Under the pieces are notes generated by a model. That model did no database searches, was not told the DNA's origin, and worked only from the letters and a program-made list of their open reading frames with translations. This document shows, in pieces, positions 1-9,989 of a stretch of DNA of 64,000 nt. Within the stretch, counting starts at the first letter, position 1. Every line of letters begins with the position of its first letter. This stretch comes from Arctopsyche grandis (taxonomy: Eukaryota > Arthropoda > Insecta > Trichoptera > Hydropsychidae), in NCBI RefSeq assembly GCF_051622035.1, contig NC_135356.1, positions 25,760,839 to 25,824,838 of the forward strand, given 5' to 3'. Position numbers and translations under genes: made by a program.

Positions 1-402
1 TCACTATTTAACACCGAAGTTCGTTGGTTGTCTAAGAGTGCATGTTTGGATCGGTTTTATGAACTTTTTGATTCAGCGATGGAATTCCTGGAAAGTAAAG
101 ACAATGATTTGCGGCTCAATTTAATTAATTCAAAAATTGACATAGCTTATATGACTGATTTATTTACCAAATTAAACGAAACCAATTTGAAGCTACAAGT
201 TAATCAATTAAATTTAATCAAAACTTAAAGTGTAATATCTGCGTTTGTTACAAAAAATGTTGAGGGGGAATGCTCTCAGTTTCCAAATCTTTCAAAATTG
301 CAAAAACGAGATGAAAATTTGCTTGCTTATTGTATTTCCAATTTTCGCCTTTCCAAATTATATATTAGATACATAAGTCAAACATTCTTTGATATTTAAG
401 GG
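1..402 (+). pseudogene. hAT transposase fragment (ZBED5/FAM200-like), 5' cut by window edge
   Basis: The frame is open from base 1 to 225, with one in-frame TAA at 226-228 and continuation in the same frame to a stop near 402. The first residues read TEVRWLSKSACLDRF, and later ones include DLFTKLNETNLKLQ and LNLIKT. This is the pattern of the central part of ZBED5/FAM200-type hAT transposases (TEVRWLS... then IFTKLNE.N..LQ). Family knowledge: these are cut-and-paste transposases with an RNase-H-like core. The single stop and the loss of similarity after 402 mark it as a dead copy. No terminal repeat is visible because the window starts inside it. The transposase relic at 23.1 kb is of similar type. 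Confidence 0.75.
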
Positions 403-1029
403 TTAAAACGAAATTTTGAATAAGGAAACTTAAAATATAGTTTTTTACTCTTGAGTAGGCATGAATTTAAATATAACTGAAACAAAAAATAAATGATAAG
501 TCAGTTTGGCATCCAAACGTCATTTACACATTAATGAAATAGGTATTTTTTTTATTTTACCACATTCCTCATCTTCAATACAACATAAGTTAATACAAAA
601 CCGAAATATTTTTCGTTTTATTTAATTTTCGTCTCGATACTAGTAAATGTCATAAGCGTAGGTTATCGGAGATTATTTTAACCTATTTGTATGTATGGCA
701 GTGCTCATCACTATTTTCATAATAATTGAATGCGATGTATGAGTGGAATTTTTATCTTCAGATTACGAGTTCAGATTGATGAACTTGTGTTCTTGCACCA
801 ATTAACTATTAGCATATATAGATATCAATAATATATACATAATAGAGAAAACTATTAGGTATATATGTATTTGTTCACATGATACAATACTTATCTTAAA
901 TTTGCCCTCTTTACTTTTAATTAATGAAAAACTATAAACCTTGTATAAAGAGGCTATTTTGGAAAAATCTAAAAAATATTGGGTCTGATCTCCATAGAAC
1001 ATCGTTTCTTAACCTTTTTTGCAACAACA
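403..1029. other. AT-rich stretch, no gene seen
   Basis: Low-complexity AT-rich DNA between two hAT fragments. I see no open frame with protein-like content, no splice-bounded exon and no terminal repeats. Confidence 0.5.
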
Positions 1030-1345
1030 ATATTTTTATTTAATATTAGGGATTCTGTCTCGAGACAACCCAGGAATTTCACGATTTTTCGCTGTCTCTG
1101 GAATTTCTAAAAAATTGAACCGACACTCGAGACTTTCCAAACATTTTATAAAATCTGCATACTCCGAAGTAATCCATGATCGATTTTCATACAGCGGGTA
1201 GCAAAAAGCATTTAAAAAAGACTTCAAGTGAACGAGTGTTTTCAACGGCATGCATATTTGTTGCAAAAATAAGAATTAGAATTTCTGATTCCCCTTTAAA
1301 CGCTTTGATATTTTTATAAAATTTATTTTGTACTGCAAGTGTAAG
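1030..1345 (+). pseudogene. hAT transposase C-terminal (dimerisation) fragment, copy 1
   Basis: Around 1228-1310 the + strand reads SERVFSTACIFVAKIRIRIS followed by DSPLNALIFL and a stop. This matches the hAT C-terminal dimerisation signature (SERVFSTAG...KKRNRLS...N.LVFL). The upstream 200 bases share near-identical blocks with the reverse complement of 7300-7690, so it is one of two inverted copies of the same relic. Relative to that copy it lacks about 65 bases near 1215, which are present at 7460-7530 and again, in the opposite orientation, near 61,385-61,450. Not functional. Confidence 0.6.
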
Positions 1346-1491
1346 TTATTCTTATTTTCATATCAACTATTTACAATGGATGTTTATATTATAAAATTCT
1401 ACATACATACATGCCTAGTTGAAATCGCTTAAAAAAATGAAATATATGTAATATTTCATTTATTTCTATAATTTTATATTTACATACATAC

Positions 1492-1860
1492 CGGTCTCCG
1501 TTACGGGCCCGAATGTGAAACGCCCGAAAACGCAAATATCGAAAATCGAAAGATCTTAAGTCGAAAGATAAAAAAGGGTGCATGATAAACGGTACATACT
1601 CACTTAATCTGCGCGAGCAGGATACAACAGGAACAAGAGGAACAGGCTTTTCCTTCCGTATTAATGTGCGTGCGCAGAATACGGGAGGAAAAGCCTGTTC
1701 CTCTTGTTCCTGTTGTATCCTGCTCGCGCAAATTAAGTGAGTATGTACGTGAGTATGTACCGTTTACCATGCACCCTTTTTTATCTTTCGACTTAAGATC
1801 TTTCGATTTTCGATATTTGCGTTTTCGGGCGTTTCACTTTCGGTCCCGTGAGGGAGACCG
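1492..1860. repeat. 369-bp foldback palindrome
   Basis: The left arm begins CGGTCTCCGTTACGGGCCCG and the right arm ends with its imperfect reverse complement (CGGTCCCGTGAGGGAGACCG). The arms are about 170-180 bp each and mirror each other through blocks such as ACGCCCGAAAACGCAAATAT, GACTTAAGATC, and the GGAAAAGCC / GGCTTTTCC pair flanking the centre near 1663. Open frames across it (1389-1583 minus, 1664-1864 plus) are mirror images and not genes. One arm recurs alone at about 31,605-31,812. This is the structure of a foldback or long-inverted-repeat transposon. Target duplications could not be fixed. Confidence 0.8.
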
Positions 1861-1863
1861 ATA

Positions 1864-1900
1864 AATATTGTATAATTACAACGCAATGCAGATCAGTTTG
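1864..1900 (-). repeat. Half copy of a small palindromic MITE
   Basis: The block ATATTGTATAATTACAACGC and the following bases match the reverse complement of the right half of the palindromic element at 6108-6168. It abuts the foldback palindrome that ends at 1860. Confidence 0.5.
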
Positions 1901-1989
1901 GTGAAAATGTAATGTTTTAGTTTAAATACGTAAATATGAAATATTAATGATTTTATTCACAATGTTTTAATGAGTTTATTGTAAACAAA

Positions 1990-2780
1990 TACTTTTTTTA
2001 GAAAAGGCGCCAAAAATTTAACCACTAATATAAGTAAAATATGACGCGCCGGCCCTGCATATATCAATGGCATTGAATCAATACGAGTATCTAAAAATGT
2101 GTCGATTTGAAAATCTGATTGATATACATTTTTTTTCAATTTCCCCAAAATTCCCAGGAAAAAAACGCGGTATATTCCCAATAAACCGGTTAAACCAAAT
2201 AAACCCTATGCACGAGCCGCCACTGCATATACTCTTATGTAAATAAGGAAACTAAAATTATGCGGGAAACGTCGACAGACGACTCCACATTAGTGTAACA
2301 TTCCACAAAACAATACAGATCTGAGAACAATATTCACTGCAGTACGAAAATTCGCATGATTTCGTATGGTAAGTATAAAATGGTGCATACATACATACAT
2401 ATGTGTTTATTATGCATACATACATGTATGTATAATATTAAATTTTAATGTTTTAAATAATAGAGGGAGTGAAAAATTGTTGTACATATTTGTAGATCTT
2501 TTGCGCAACGATATGCAATATTTCTTCCTGGTCGACAGACACTGTACGATTACGGCCAAATTCTTACGACCGCAATTTTCAAACCGAAAAAGGCTTAATT
2601 GGCGTTGAGGGATCTTGCTGTGAATTTTGCTGCGTCTGAGTTTATATGTTCTCAATATTGGTTGAAACCACGCCCGAAAAAGCATTGCGCAACTATAATT
2701 ACGCATTAATTACGTTCGAGCTTAAACAAAAGTTTAAAACTTGTACGCATTTCATATACGCAACTTTAATACTATCATTT
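1990..2780. other. Unassigned stretch
   Basis: AT-rich with CATACATACATA microsatellites around 2388-2430. An 83-98 residue frame in 2410-2900 runs on both strands without recognisable content. Nothing else was supported. Confidence 0.4.
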
Positions 2781-2794
2781 TATATTACAGGAGT

Positions 2795-3095
2795 GGGGTC
2801 GAGAAAACCGGGCCCCAAAATCAAGAGTTCGTATTTTCGTAGCACCGGCTGCAGCAAAGGCACAAAATCCACGCCATTTCAAATTTCAGTTTTGTGAGAA
2901 ATTCATATTTTTGTAAATTCCCCGTCATTTATCCGCTTTTGATCTCATCTTCACTTCTCGGGGCCCCATTAGTAACCGGGGAGCCATCAATGTACGGAGC
3001 CCCAAAAATTGTCACTCCCCAAGATGGCCGACCTTAAGCGCGGTCATCTCGGGGCGTTTTCCCAATTTTCCACCCCGTCCCCCCACCCCCCAATT
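2795..3095. repeat. G+C-rich repeat debris
   Basis: A block with CGGGGCCCC and CCGGGGAGCC motifs, unlike its AT-rich neighbours and without a coding frame. Similar GGGCGCCAAAATCGTCA-type wording occurs near 43,975. Probably an old transposon fragment of unknown class. Confidence 0.35.
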
Positions 3096-3228
3096 TAGCA
3101 TCAATTATTTATATCAAAATCATTTTTATTTATTTTTATATATGTACATATGTAGTGGGGGGAGGGGGGTGGCAAATTAAATGGTTCAAAAGTGACATTT
3201 TCAGAATGAAGTTTATCGGAGTGATATA

Positions 3229-3453
3229 TGTATATATATATTTTTTTAGTTTTGGTAATGCATGTGCATGTATGTACATATATTGAAAGAAATTTTTCAT
3301 TTTTTTCATATTTTTCATTTTTTTTCATATTTTTCATTTTTTTTCATATTTTTCATTTTTGTCATATTTTTCATTTTTTTCATATTTTTCATTTTTGTGC
3401 TCCGGTATATTTTTTTTAGTTTTGGTAATGCATGTGTATGTACATATGTACAT
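3229..3453 (+). repeat. Direct repeat flanking a TTTTTCATA tandem tract
   Basis: A block beginning TTTTTTTAGTTTTGGTAATG occurs at about 3240 and again at about 3410. The DNA between (3293-3395) is a tandem array of TTTTTCATATTTTTCAT units. The frames over the tract (F/H/I-rich) are low-complexity artefacts. Confidence 0.65.
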
Positions 3454-3726
3454 TTATAGTATGGAACTTTTAAGTTTTAACTTTTTGAAATGTCAACGGG
3501 AATAATAATAGTAGGAAATGAAAGTAAAAAAAGAAATTTCATCAATTAGACCAAGTAAAGAATGGATTTTTTTACATTTTACTTTCAGATAATAAAATGC
3601 TACCGGTGAGGAACCTTCAGGGTAAGAGGGAGTGTTGCATATGCTCATATGTGGCGGACAGGTATTTAATCTAAAATTGTAACTAACGAAAGCCGAGTTC
3701 ACAGTATTCACGCATGTGTTTTGAAA

Positions 3727-5261
3727 ATGCCTCAGAGGTATGCTCTATGGGTATTTTTCAAGGCGATTTTAAGCAAAAGCGACAGCAACAGCGAAATTGA
3801 TTTAATGTATTGCCGGAAAATTGTCCCCGGCGAGCCAAGATTGCGAAAGTGTCTGTGTACTCTGCATAAAAATTCCACTTACATCGACGATATTGTAATA
3901 CTACATTTATTTCACATACATATTAATCTCGTAATGTGAATATGAAACATTTAGAATTAGGTCCGGGTTACAGAACTGGATCGAATTCAAAACGTCCAGG
4001 TAGACATCGTCGGTGTAAGTACAGCGAATGAACCAAACATAAACATAAACTATTATTAAAAGCTTTGTTATGTATGTAACTTGTCATTACAATATGTACT
4101 TCTCAATTTATAGGAAGGAATTCATCGAGGCAAAACATATTGAAGTAGCCATGATGAACGTTTTCAGCTATCCCTCATTTCGTCATGGCTATGTATGTAA
4201 GACATGTGCATACCAAGCCGTCGAACTCGGAGAAAAGGTGCCCATGAGTTAACATTTGATTGAACGTAGTAGTTCTACACACATATACATATATTAAATT
4301 TATACATAATGTTTTGTTGATACTTTTTATTGTCATCCTCAAGTCAAGCACCGATGAATATCGAACTGTCAGTAATCGGCATAAGAGACCCTTCACAAGA
4401 AGCCAATCAAGGTTTCATGGGATTGAGATGGATCCTTTGTTTTCCACAGCTGTAGTAGCTGATAATTCAGAATCGTCAGGATCTTTGGAATCGGAAACTA
4501 CACTGTTGTCGTTACCGTCGACGTCAACGATGGATCCATTGGTTTCCACAGCTGTAGGGGCTGATAATACAGAATCATCAGAGTCTTTGGAATCGGAAAC
4601 CACTCTGCTGTCGTTGCTGTCGACGTTAACGATGGATCCATTGGCTTCCTCAGCTGTAGCGGCTGATAATACAGTGTCGCCAGAGTCTTCGGAAGCGGAA
4701 ACCACTCTGTCGTCGTTGCTGTCGACGTTAACGATGGATCCATTGGCTTCCTCAGCTGTAGCGGCTGATAATACAGAGTCGCCAGAGTCTTTGGAAGCGG
4801 AAACCACTCTGTCGTCGTTGCTGTCGACGTTAACGATGGATCCATTGGCTTCCTCGGCTGTAGCAATTAATACTTCAGAATCGCCAGAGAATTTGCAATC
4901 GGAAACCACACTGGCGTCGTTACCGTCGACATCAACGATGGATCCCTTGGCTTCCTCAGCTGTAGCGGCTGATCATTCAGAATCGCCAGGGTCTTTGGAA
5001 GGGGAAAACACACTGTCATCGTTACTGACTGAGTTCTTGGAATCACGTTCTGAATTAAATACAGACGACCGGTATGACTCATTATGACATTTAAAAGATA
5101 ATATTGGTTGATGTTATATTCTTTTGTGTATTTTAATATTCTTTTTTATTGTTTTTAGTGAAAGCTTAGAAAGATTGAAATCAAAACTAAACAAATTAGC
5201 GGCAATATTGAACGAAATGTCTCCAATTATAAAGGAAATCTTCGACAGAGAAGATTTTTAA
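3727..5261 (+). CDS. Unrecognised five-exon gene with six 34-residue acidic repeats
   Basis: I do not recognise this protein. A consistent gene model is exons 3727-3894, 3961-4014, 4118-4237, 4344-5071 and 5159-5261, giving 1173 bases and 390 residues. All junction phases agree (0, 0, 0, 2), introns are 66-106 bp with GT/AG ends, and the second donor is a perfect GTAAGT. ATG 3727 has AAA before it. Residues 1-114 form a non-repetitive domain (with YIDDI, VQVDIVGEFIEAKHIEV, CKTC). A basic linker (RHKRPFTRSQSRFHG) follows. Six repeats then start at 4428, 4530, 4632, 4734, 4836 and 4938, each 102 bp and beginning MDPL, with SSAVAADNTESPE and TTLSSLLSTLT blocks. The C-terminus (ESLERLKSKLNKLAAILNEM) looks helical, possibly coiled coil. 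Weaknesses: GTGCCC is a poor donor at 4238, the exon 3 acceptor could instead be 4113 with another frame, and an upstream exon is possible. The repeats' Ser/Thr/Glu-rich make-up suggests a disordered segment. Function unknown. Confidence 0.6.
4428..5039 (+). repeat. Coding tandem repeat, 102 bp x 6
   Basis: Six head-to-tail units with exact 102-bp spacing, each encoding 34 residues starting MDPL. Units 3 and 4 are nearly identical and the outer ones more diverged, as expected when an array grows from its middle. Because the period is a multiple of three, the antisense frames over 4415-4909 also stay open; those are shadows. Confidence 0.9.
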
Positions 5262-5361
5262 AATTTGTAATACATACATATTAATTATTATTAATACCAA
5301 TTAGTCCAAATCACCACAATCCTGTGCTTTAATTTAAATTCACTCACTTAATATATAACTT

Positions 5362-5550
5362 TTAATACATATGTATAATTAGATTAGATTTAATTGATTC
5401 ATATTCTATATTTTGGTCAAGTTTCGACACCGAAATGTTCATTTCTTTAAAATTACTGAAAAGCTGTATTTTCTTAACTTTCCCAGATGTCACATAGTTA
5501 ACAGGCCAAAAACCTTTTGAAATCACCACTTCATCAAAGAGTTCATCCAT
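5362..5550 (-). CDS. Candidate 62-residue open frame, unknown
   Basis: On the minus strand an ATG with A-rich context opens 62 codons (begins MDELFDEVVISKGFWPVNYV). The composition is protein-like (mixed hydrophobic and charged, few low-complexity runs). It converges with the repeat-bearing gene, whose stop lies about 100 bases away. It has no recognised family, and could be a terminal exon, a transposon relic or chance in AT-rich DNA. Confidence 0.25.
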   Translation of the reverse strand: MDELFDEVVISKGFWPVNYVTSGKVKKIQLFSNFKEMNISVSKLDQNIEYESIKSNLIIHMY

Positions 5551-6107
5551 TTTATTGCAGTATTTGCATATAGTGTTTCAATAATTAAACAATATAATAA
5601 TTATTGATAACTGATATGTGTATTTAATTGACAGACTATTTTGAAAAAAAATATAATTTTGGTATGAATTGTTTAAGATCGTTCGAAAGTATGAAAAGAT
5701 ATTTCCCCATTGTCATTAAGTGTTATAATGCGTATAGTTTTAATAAATTAGGTAATGTTTGAATTTGATTCTTTTTATTTCATAATAATTCACCACAACT
5801 ACATACATATGTATATCTCTTAACCAACATATATGTATACAAATGTATTTGTTTACATAGCAACAAAAAAAAGAGGTGCTTTATTAAATTATGTATTAAA
5901 GATTGTGTATTAAAGATTATGTATTTAATAAGCATTAAATTATAATATTAAAGATTATGTATTAAAGAGGTTTATTATTGTTAATAATAAAATTAAACTT
6001 TATTTTCAATTAAGAAATTTCTAATTTAATTAATAGTGAATAAAATCATTAATATTTCATATTTATATAGTTAAACTAAAAACATTACAACATATTGTAA
6101 AATAAAC
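5551..6107. other. AT-rich stretch, no gene seen
   Basis: Contains local repeats of the form TTAAAGATTATGTATTAAAG at 5880-5970 and otherwise featureless AT-rich sequence. Confidence 0.5.
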
Positions 6108-6168
6108 ATATTGTATAATTACAATGCAAACTTTGTTTGATCTGCATTGCATTGTAATTATACAATAT
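6108..6168. repeat. Small palindromic MITE
   Basis: Perfect 22-bp inverted repeats beginning ATATTGTATAATTACAATGC (6108-6129 and 6147-6168) are separated by a 17-base loop. Half of the same sequence recurs at 1864-1900. Confidence 0.75.
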
Positions 6169-6169
6169 T

Positions 6170-7240
6170 TCTATTATATGAATCTACATCAGAAGAATAT
6201 ACAACTTTCGTATTTTTGAAATTTTTACTATTAATGCTTATGTATCACTCGCTGGATGAAAGATGAAAAATAGTCTTTCCAAAGACTCCGGGCCCGTCTT
6301 CGATATAACTTGCGGTACCATGAAATAGTACATATTCCTAATTCAGTGGTCTCAAGGTGAACCCTTGTGAATTTGAACAACGGACAAACCTACAAAAAAA
6401 AATATTTGTTTTTTTTACCCTACAAATGTTGATATAACTGCCTTTTGACTTAAGATCACACATTTTAGATAAATTCTGGTATGAAACAAAATTATCCTAC
6501 CCATGATTCGCCTACAGGAGATGAGGACTTCCAGTAGATAAGAATTGAATAACTAGTATAGATCGGAGTGATATTATGGGAAAAGAATTGTAAATACTTA
6601 TAAGATGAATTGTGAACATAATTATAATTATTAAGATTACACTAAAAAAAAAATAATTGCAAAATAGAAAATGATCAATAGCATCCGAAATATTAAGAAG
6701 TATTCTACATATTTCGAATTCAAGCTAACACTGGAGTATTTCGGACCCACAATATTTTAGTATTGTATTCTATTTATCATATCAAAATATCGTTGCACGT
6801 TAATATCGCAATTACGGCAAGTTTGCATATATGTATATATAAGCAAACATATGTTATATATTTACTATACATATATGTATGTATATTTACATACATATGT
6901 ACATATATCAAATTTACATGCAGCATCATAGTTTGGAAAATACTGTTCATGCTTACATATATGAAAAGAGAATACCTCATCAAAGTACAGACATGGGGTT
7001 AGATGGACAGTCTATTAAAAATTCCGAAATTCGACTCTAATGTGAAATCTCACATGCATAGACAATAGGGATTTTGAAGTCTCGTATTTGTTCGATTCCT
7101 GGAACCCGAAATACAAATTTTTCGTTTTAAATCATTGGAAATACATTATGTTAAGAGAATTAACTTTTGACTAAATATTAATAGTAAAAAACATAGATAT
7201 AAATACATAATATTATATGTATGTATATATAAAATTATCG
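6170..7240. other. AT-rich stretch, no gene seen
   Basis: Dispersed CATATATGTATGTA microsatellites around 6830-6905. The frames over 6763-7002 on both strands are products of these tracts. Confidence 0.5.
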
Positions 7241-7244
7241 AAAG

Positions 7245-7690
7245 AAATGAAATATATGTAAATAAGCGATTTCAACTAGGCATGTAGAATTTTATAATAT
7301 AAACATCCATTGTAAATAGTTGATATGAAAATAAAAATAACTTACACTTGCAGTGCAAAATAAATTTATAAAAATATCAAAGCATTTAAAGAGGAATCAG
7401 AAAGTCTCATTCTTATTTTTGCAACAAATATGCATTCCGTTGAAAACACTCGTTCACTTTCTGTATTTTTACAAACCTCCTTTATGTTTCACTTGCGATT
7501 ACAATTCAGGAAAAGATTTGCCTCTTATTTAAATGCTTTTTGCTACCCGCTGTATAAAAATCAGTCATGGATTGCTTCGGAGTATGCAGATTTTATAAAA
7601 TGTTAGGAAAATCTCGAGTTTCAGTTTAATTTTTTAGAAATTACCGGGACTCCAGACAGCGAAAAACCCTGGGTTATCTCTAGACAGAAT
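7245..7690 (-). pseudogene. hAT transposase C-terminal fragment, inverted copy 2
   Basis: The reverse complement matches 1050-1460 in long blocks, for example the CAGCGGGTAGCAAAAAGCAT region and the bases after AAAATAAGAATGAGA, where the minus strand reads RLSDSSLNALIFL. It holds about 65 extra bases at 7460-7530 relative to copy 1. The two relics lie 6 kb apart in opposite orientation. Confidence 0.6.
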
Positions 7691-7850
7691 CCTTATACAT
7701 ATATATACAATTTTAAACAGTTTCCGAATATACAATCTATTCCTAATCTAGACACAACGATGTATATATGTATACAGAAATATATATAAGATAGGGGCCC
7801 CCTCCCCAAAAGCCCGATTTTCGATTAATATTAATTAAAAATATTATGCA

Positions 7851-8069
7851 CTAGTGTTTTTACCCAACTTCGCTCGGTATTTGTAATATAAACCGCTTAA
7901 ACATGGTCAATACTCAACACTTTATTAAATTTATTTGAAGTTTTATTTTATTTAAATTTATTTGAATATTTATGTTTTTTTATTAAATTGAACGTCACGG
8001 ATTATACGAACCAAACAAACATACATACAACATAAAAACAAACAGTCTCTTTCGAAATTATATATTAGA
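7851..8069 (-). mobile_element. Helitron-like non-autonomous element
   Basis: On the minus strand the element starts TCTAATATATAATTTCGAAA, runs 219 bp and ends GGTAAAAACACTAG, inserted between A and T. The subterminal GAGCGAAGTTGGG lies just before the end. A 5' TC, a 3' CTAG (CTRR) and A/T flanks without target duplication are the Helitron hallmarks. Two other copies of nearly the same length lie at 22,740-22,960 and 62,769-62,991. Confidence 0.75.
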
Positions 8070-8074
8070 TGTTA

Positions 8075-9480
8075 TTATAACATTTCTCTGGTGGGAAGTT
8101 TCAATTTAGTATGCTGAATTGAAATAAAACTTCCGAAGTATTTATGAAAATACATAGATAACACTTCAAAAAATTCTTACCATTTTTATTTCCATCTTAT
8201 TTAATACACGTTATCCTACTTCAATGTATTTGGGTAAATAAAAACACGCTCACGTGGTAACGTATCCTTCAGCAAAGCATTTTGTAATTCTGCAAATCAC
8301 ATACTGACGATATCTTCGCCGCATAATTATCTTCCGATTAAGGTCGAACATTTTAATATTCTTAAATCTCCCTTAAAAAAAAATACTTACCCTTTTATCT
8401 ATGAGTGTATAATGAATACATATATGTAGATATCGTCTTTGGAACAATTTTTTTTTATCTCTGTAAATACTCAATGAAATCATTTTGTATGTTATCACAG
8501 AAGGTTTAAATTTTTTTCAAATCAATGTTGTCTAAAAAAATTACGAAAATGCATACATACACACATATGTATGTATAAATTATTACACGAAAATTGACAG
8601 GTTCATAAATGCGAATCTAATTTCTTTACCATACTTAAATGTAACTATTTCTTAATTTTCGATTCACAGCGGACTTCTCAGAGCTGAAAATAAGACCCAG
8701 AACTTTTTACCTGTACATCACTTTCATAAAAGTGAACCAAATTTGGTTAAAGCTTGAAAATTTTAAAATATCAGTTATTCCAACAGTACATCGGAAGTTT
8801 TTCTTATATAAACCATATTTTATAAGTCAAAATCAGAAATATTTACAATACAAAAAAAAATCTGCATAATATTCCATGATAAAATGTTTTATTTAAAAGA
8901 AAAACTATTGATCAATTGTCATAAGAAATTATTGTAATTCAAAATCCTGTTTATACAATTGAACTATATCTTTTAATTTTCAATCATTTTTTAACATTTC
9001 CCTTTGATTTTCAAGCATTTTGACAGAAGATGATTCCTTCATTGATGAGCTATGCCTTCTGTTCAATAGTCTAATCCACAGGCTTTCAACCTTTTCCAGG
9101 TGGCAACCTCTTTTTATTATAAAAGCAAAGTGACCCACGACTTGAATACATTTGAAAAATACAATTTTAATGTATAAAAAGTATTAAAACACTTAGATTA
9201 AAATGAAAATTACATTTTAATCAGTTTTTTTCTTCAGTTTATTGACTTAGTTGGCTGCCCCACAGAGAACCCATAACCCATGATGTAATCGGCAGTAATT
9301 TGAATGTGTTTACTGATGTAAATGTAGTAAAATCTAAACTATATATAGTGGACGGTCACATTGAAGCTTTTGAAATAATAGTGATTGGTTTATTTTTGTC
9401 TGATTTGCCATTTACAGATTCAACAATTGATATTCCTTGTTTATTTATTTTTATACATACACGGCCGGAAGGACCATTTA
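8075..9480. other. AT-rich stretch, no gene seen
   Basis: No supported exon or element. A few short CATACATACACACATATG tracts occur near 8551-8580. Confidence 0.45.
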
Positions 9481-9654
9481 ACAATCTTCTTCTACTATAT
9501 AATTTGGAAAGAGACTTTGTATGTATGTATCCGTCGTTCGTCGTAGTCCGTAGATCGGTGACGTCATCGAACACGTGATTCGATTTATTTTTTTTTTCGA
9601 TCCATAGGCGCCGATTTGATTTTTTTCGATTCAATGGATTCACCCCCGCGGGGG

Positions 9655-9960
9655 CACAAGGCGAGTAGTTTCATGGGGCCCCGCCAGGGGCGCCACAAGG
9701 GGCGCAACCTCGTGGGGCCCCAAAGGGGCTGCAGTCTTATGGGGCCCCGTGGGGCCCCGAAGGGGCCGCAGCCTTATGGGGCCCCGAAGGGGGCGCAGCC
9801 TTATGGGGCCCCGAAGGGAGCGCAGCCTCATGGAGCGCAGCCCCATGGGGCCTAAAGGGGGCGCAGCTTTATGGGACGCAGCCTTATCGGGCGCAGCCTT
9901 ATGGGGCGCAGCTTTATGGGTCGCAGCCTTATGGGGCGCCGCCCCATGGGGCCCCCAAAG
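9655..9960 (+). repeat. G+C-rich 27-bp then 15-bp tandem repeats
   Basis: Around 9735-9840 units of about 27 bp (CAGCCTTATGGGGCCCCGAA and following) repeat, then around 9845-9945 shorter units of 15 bp (CAGCCTTATGGGGCG and variants). Open frames here (Gly/Pro/Ala/Arg-rich on both strands) come from the repeat and are not genes. Confidence 0.8.
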
Positions 9961-9989
9961 GGGGCGCAGCCCTAAACGGCAACTGATCA

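Noticed and set aside
3101-3459. Phe/His/Ile-rich open frames
   Set aside because: Translations of TTTTTCATA tandem repeats.
4415-4909. Long minus-strand open frames (164 and 122 codons) opposite the repeat gene
   Set aside because: They exist because the 102-bp repeat is a multiple of three; the plus strand has splice-consistent exons and the minus frames have none.
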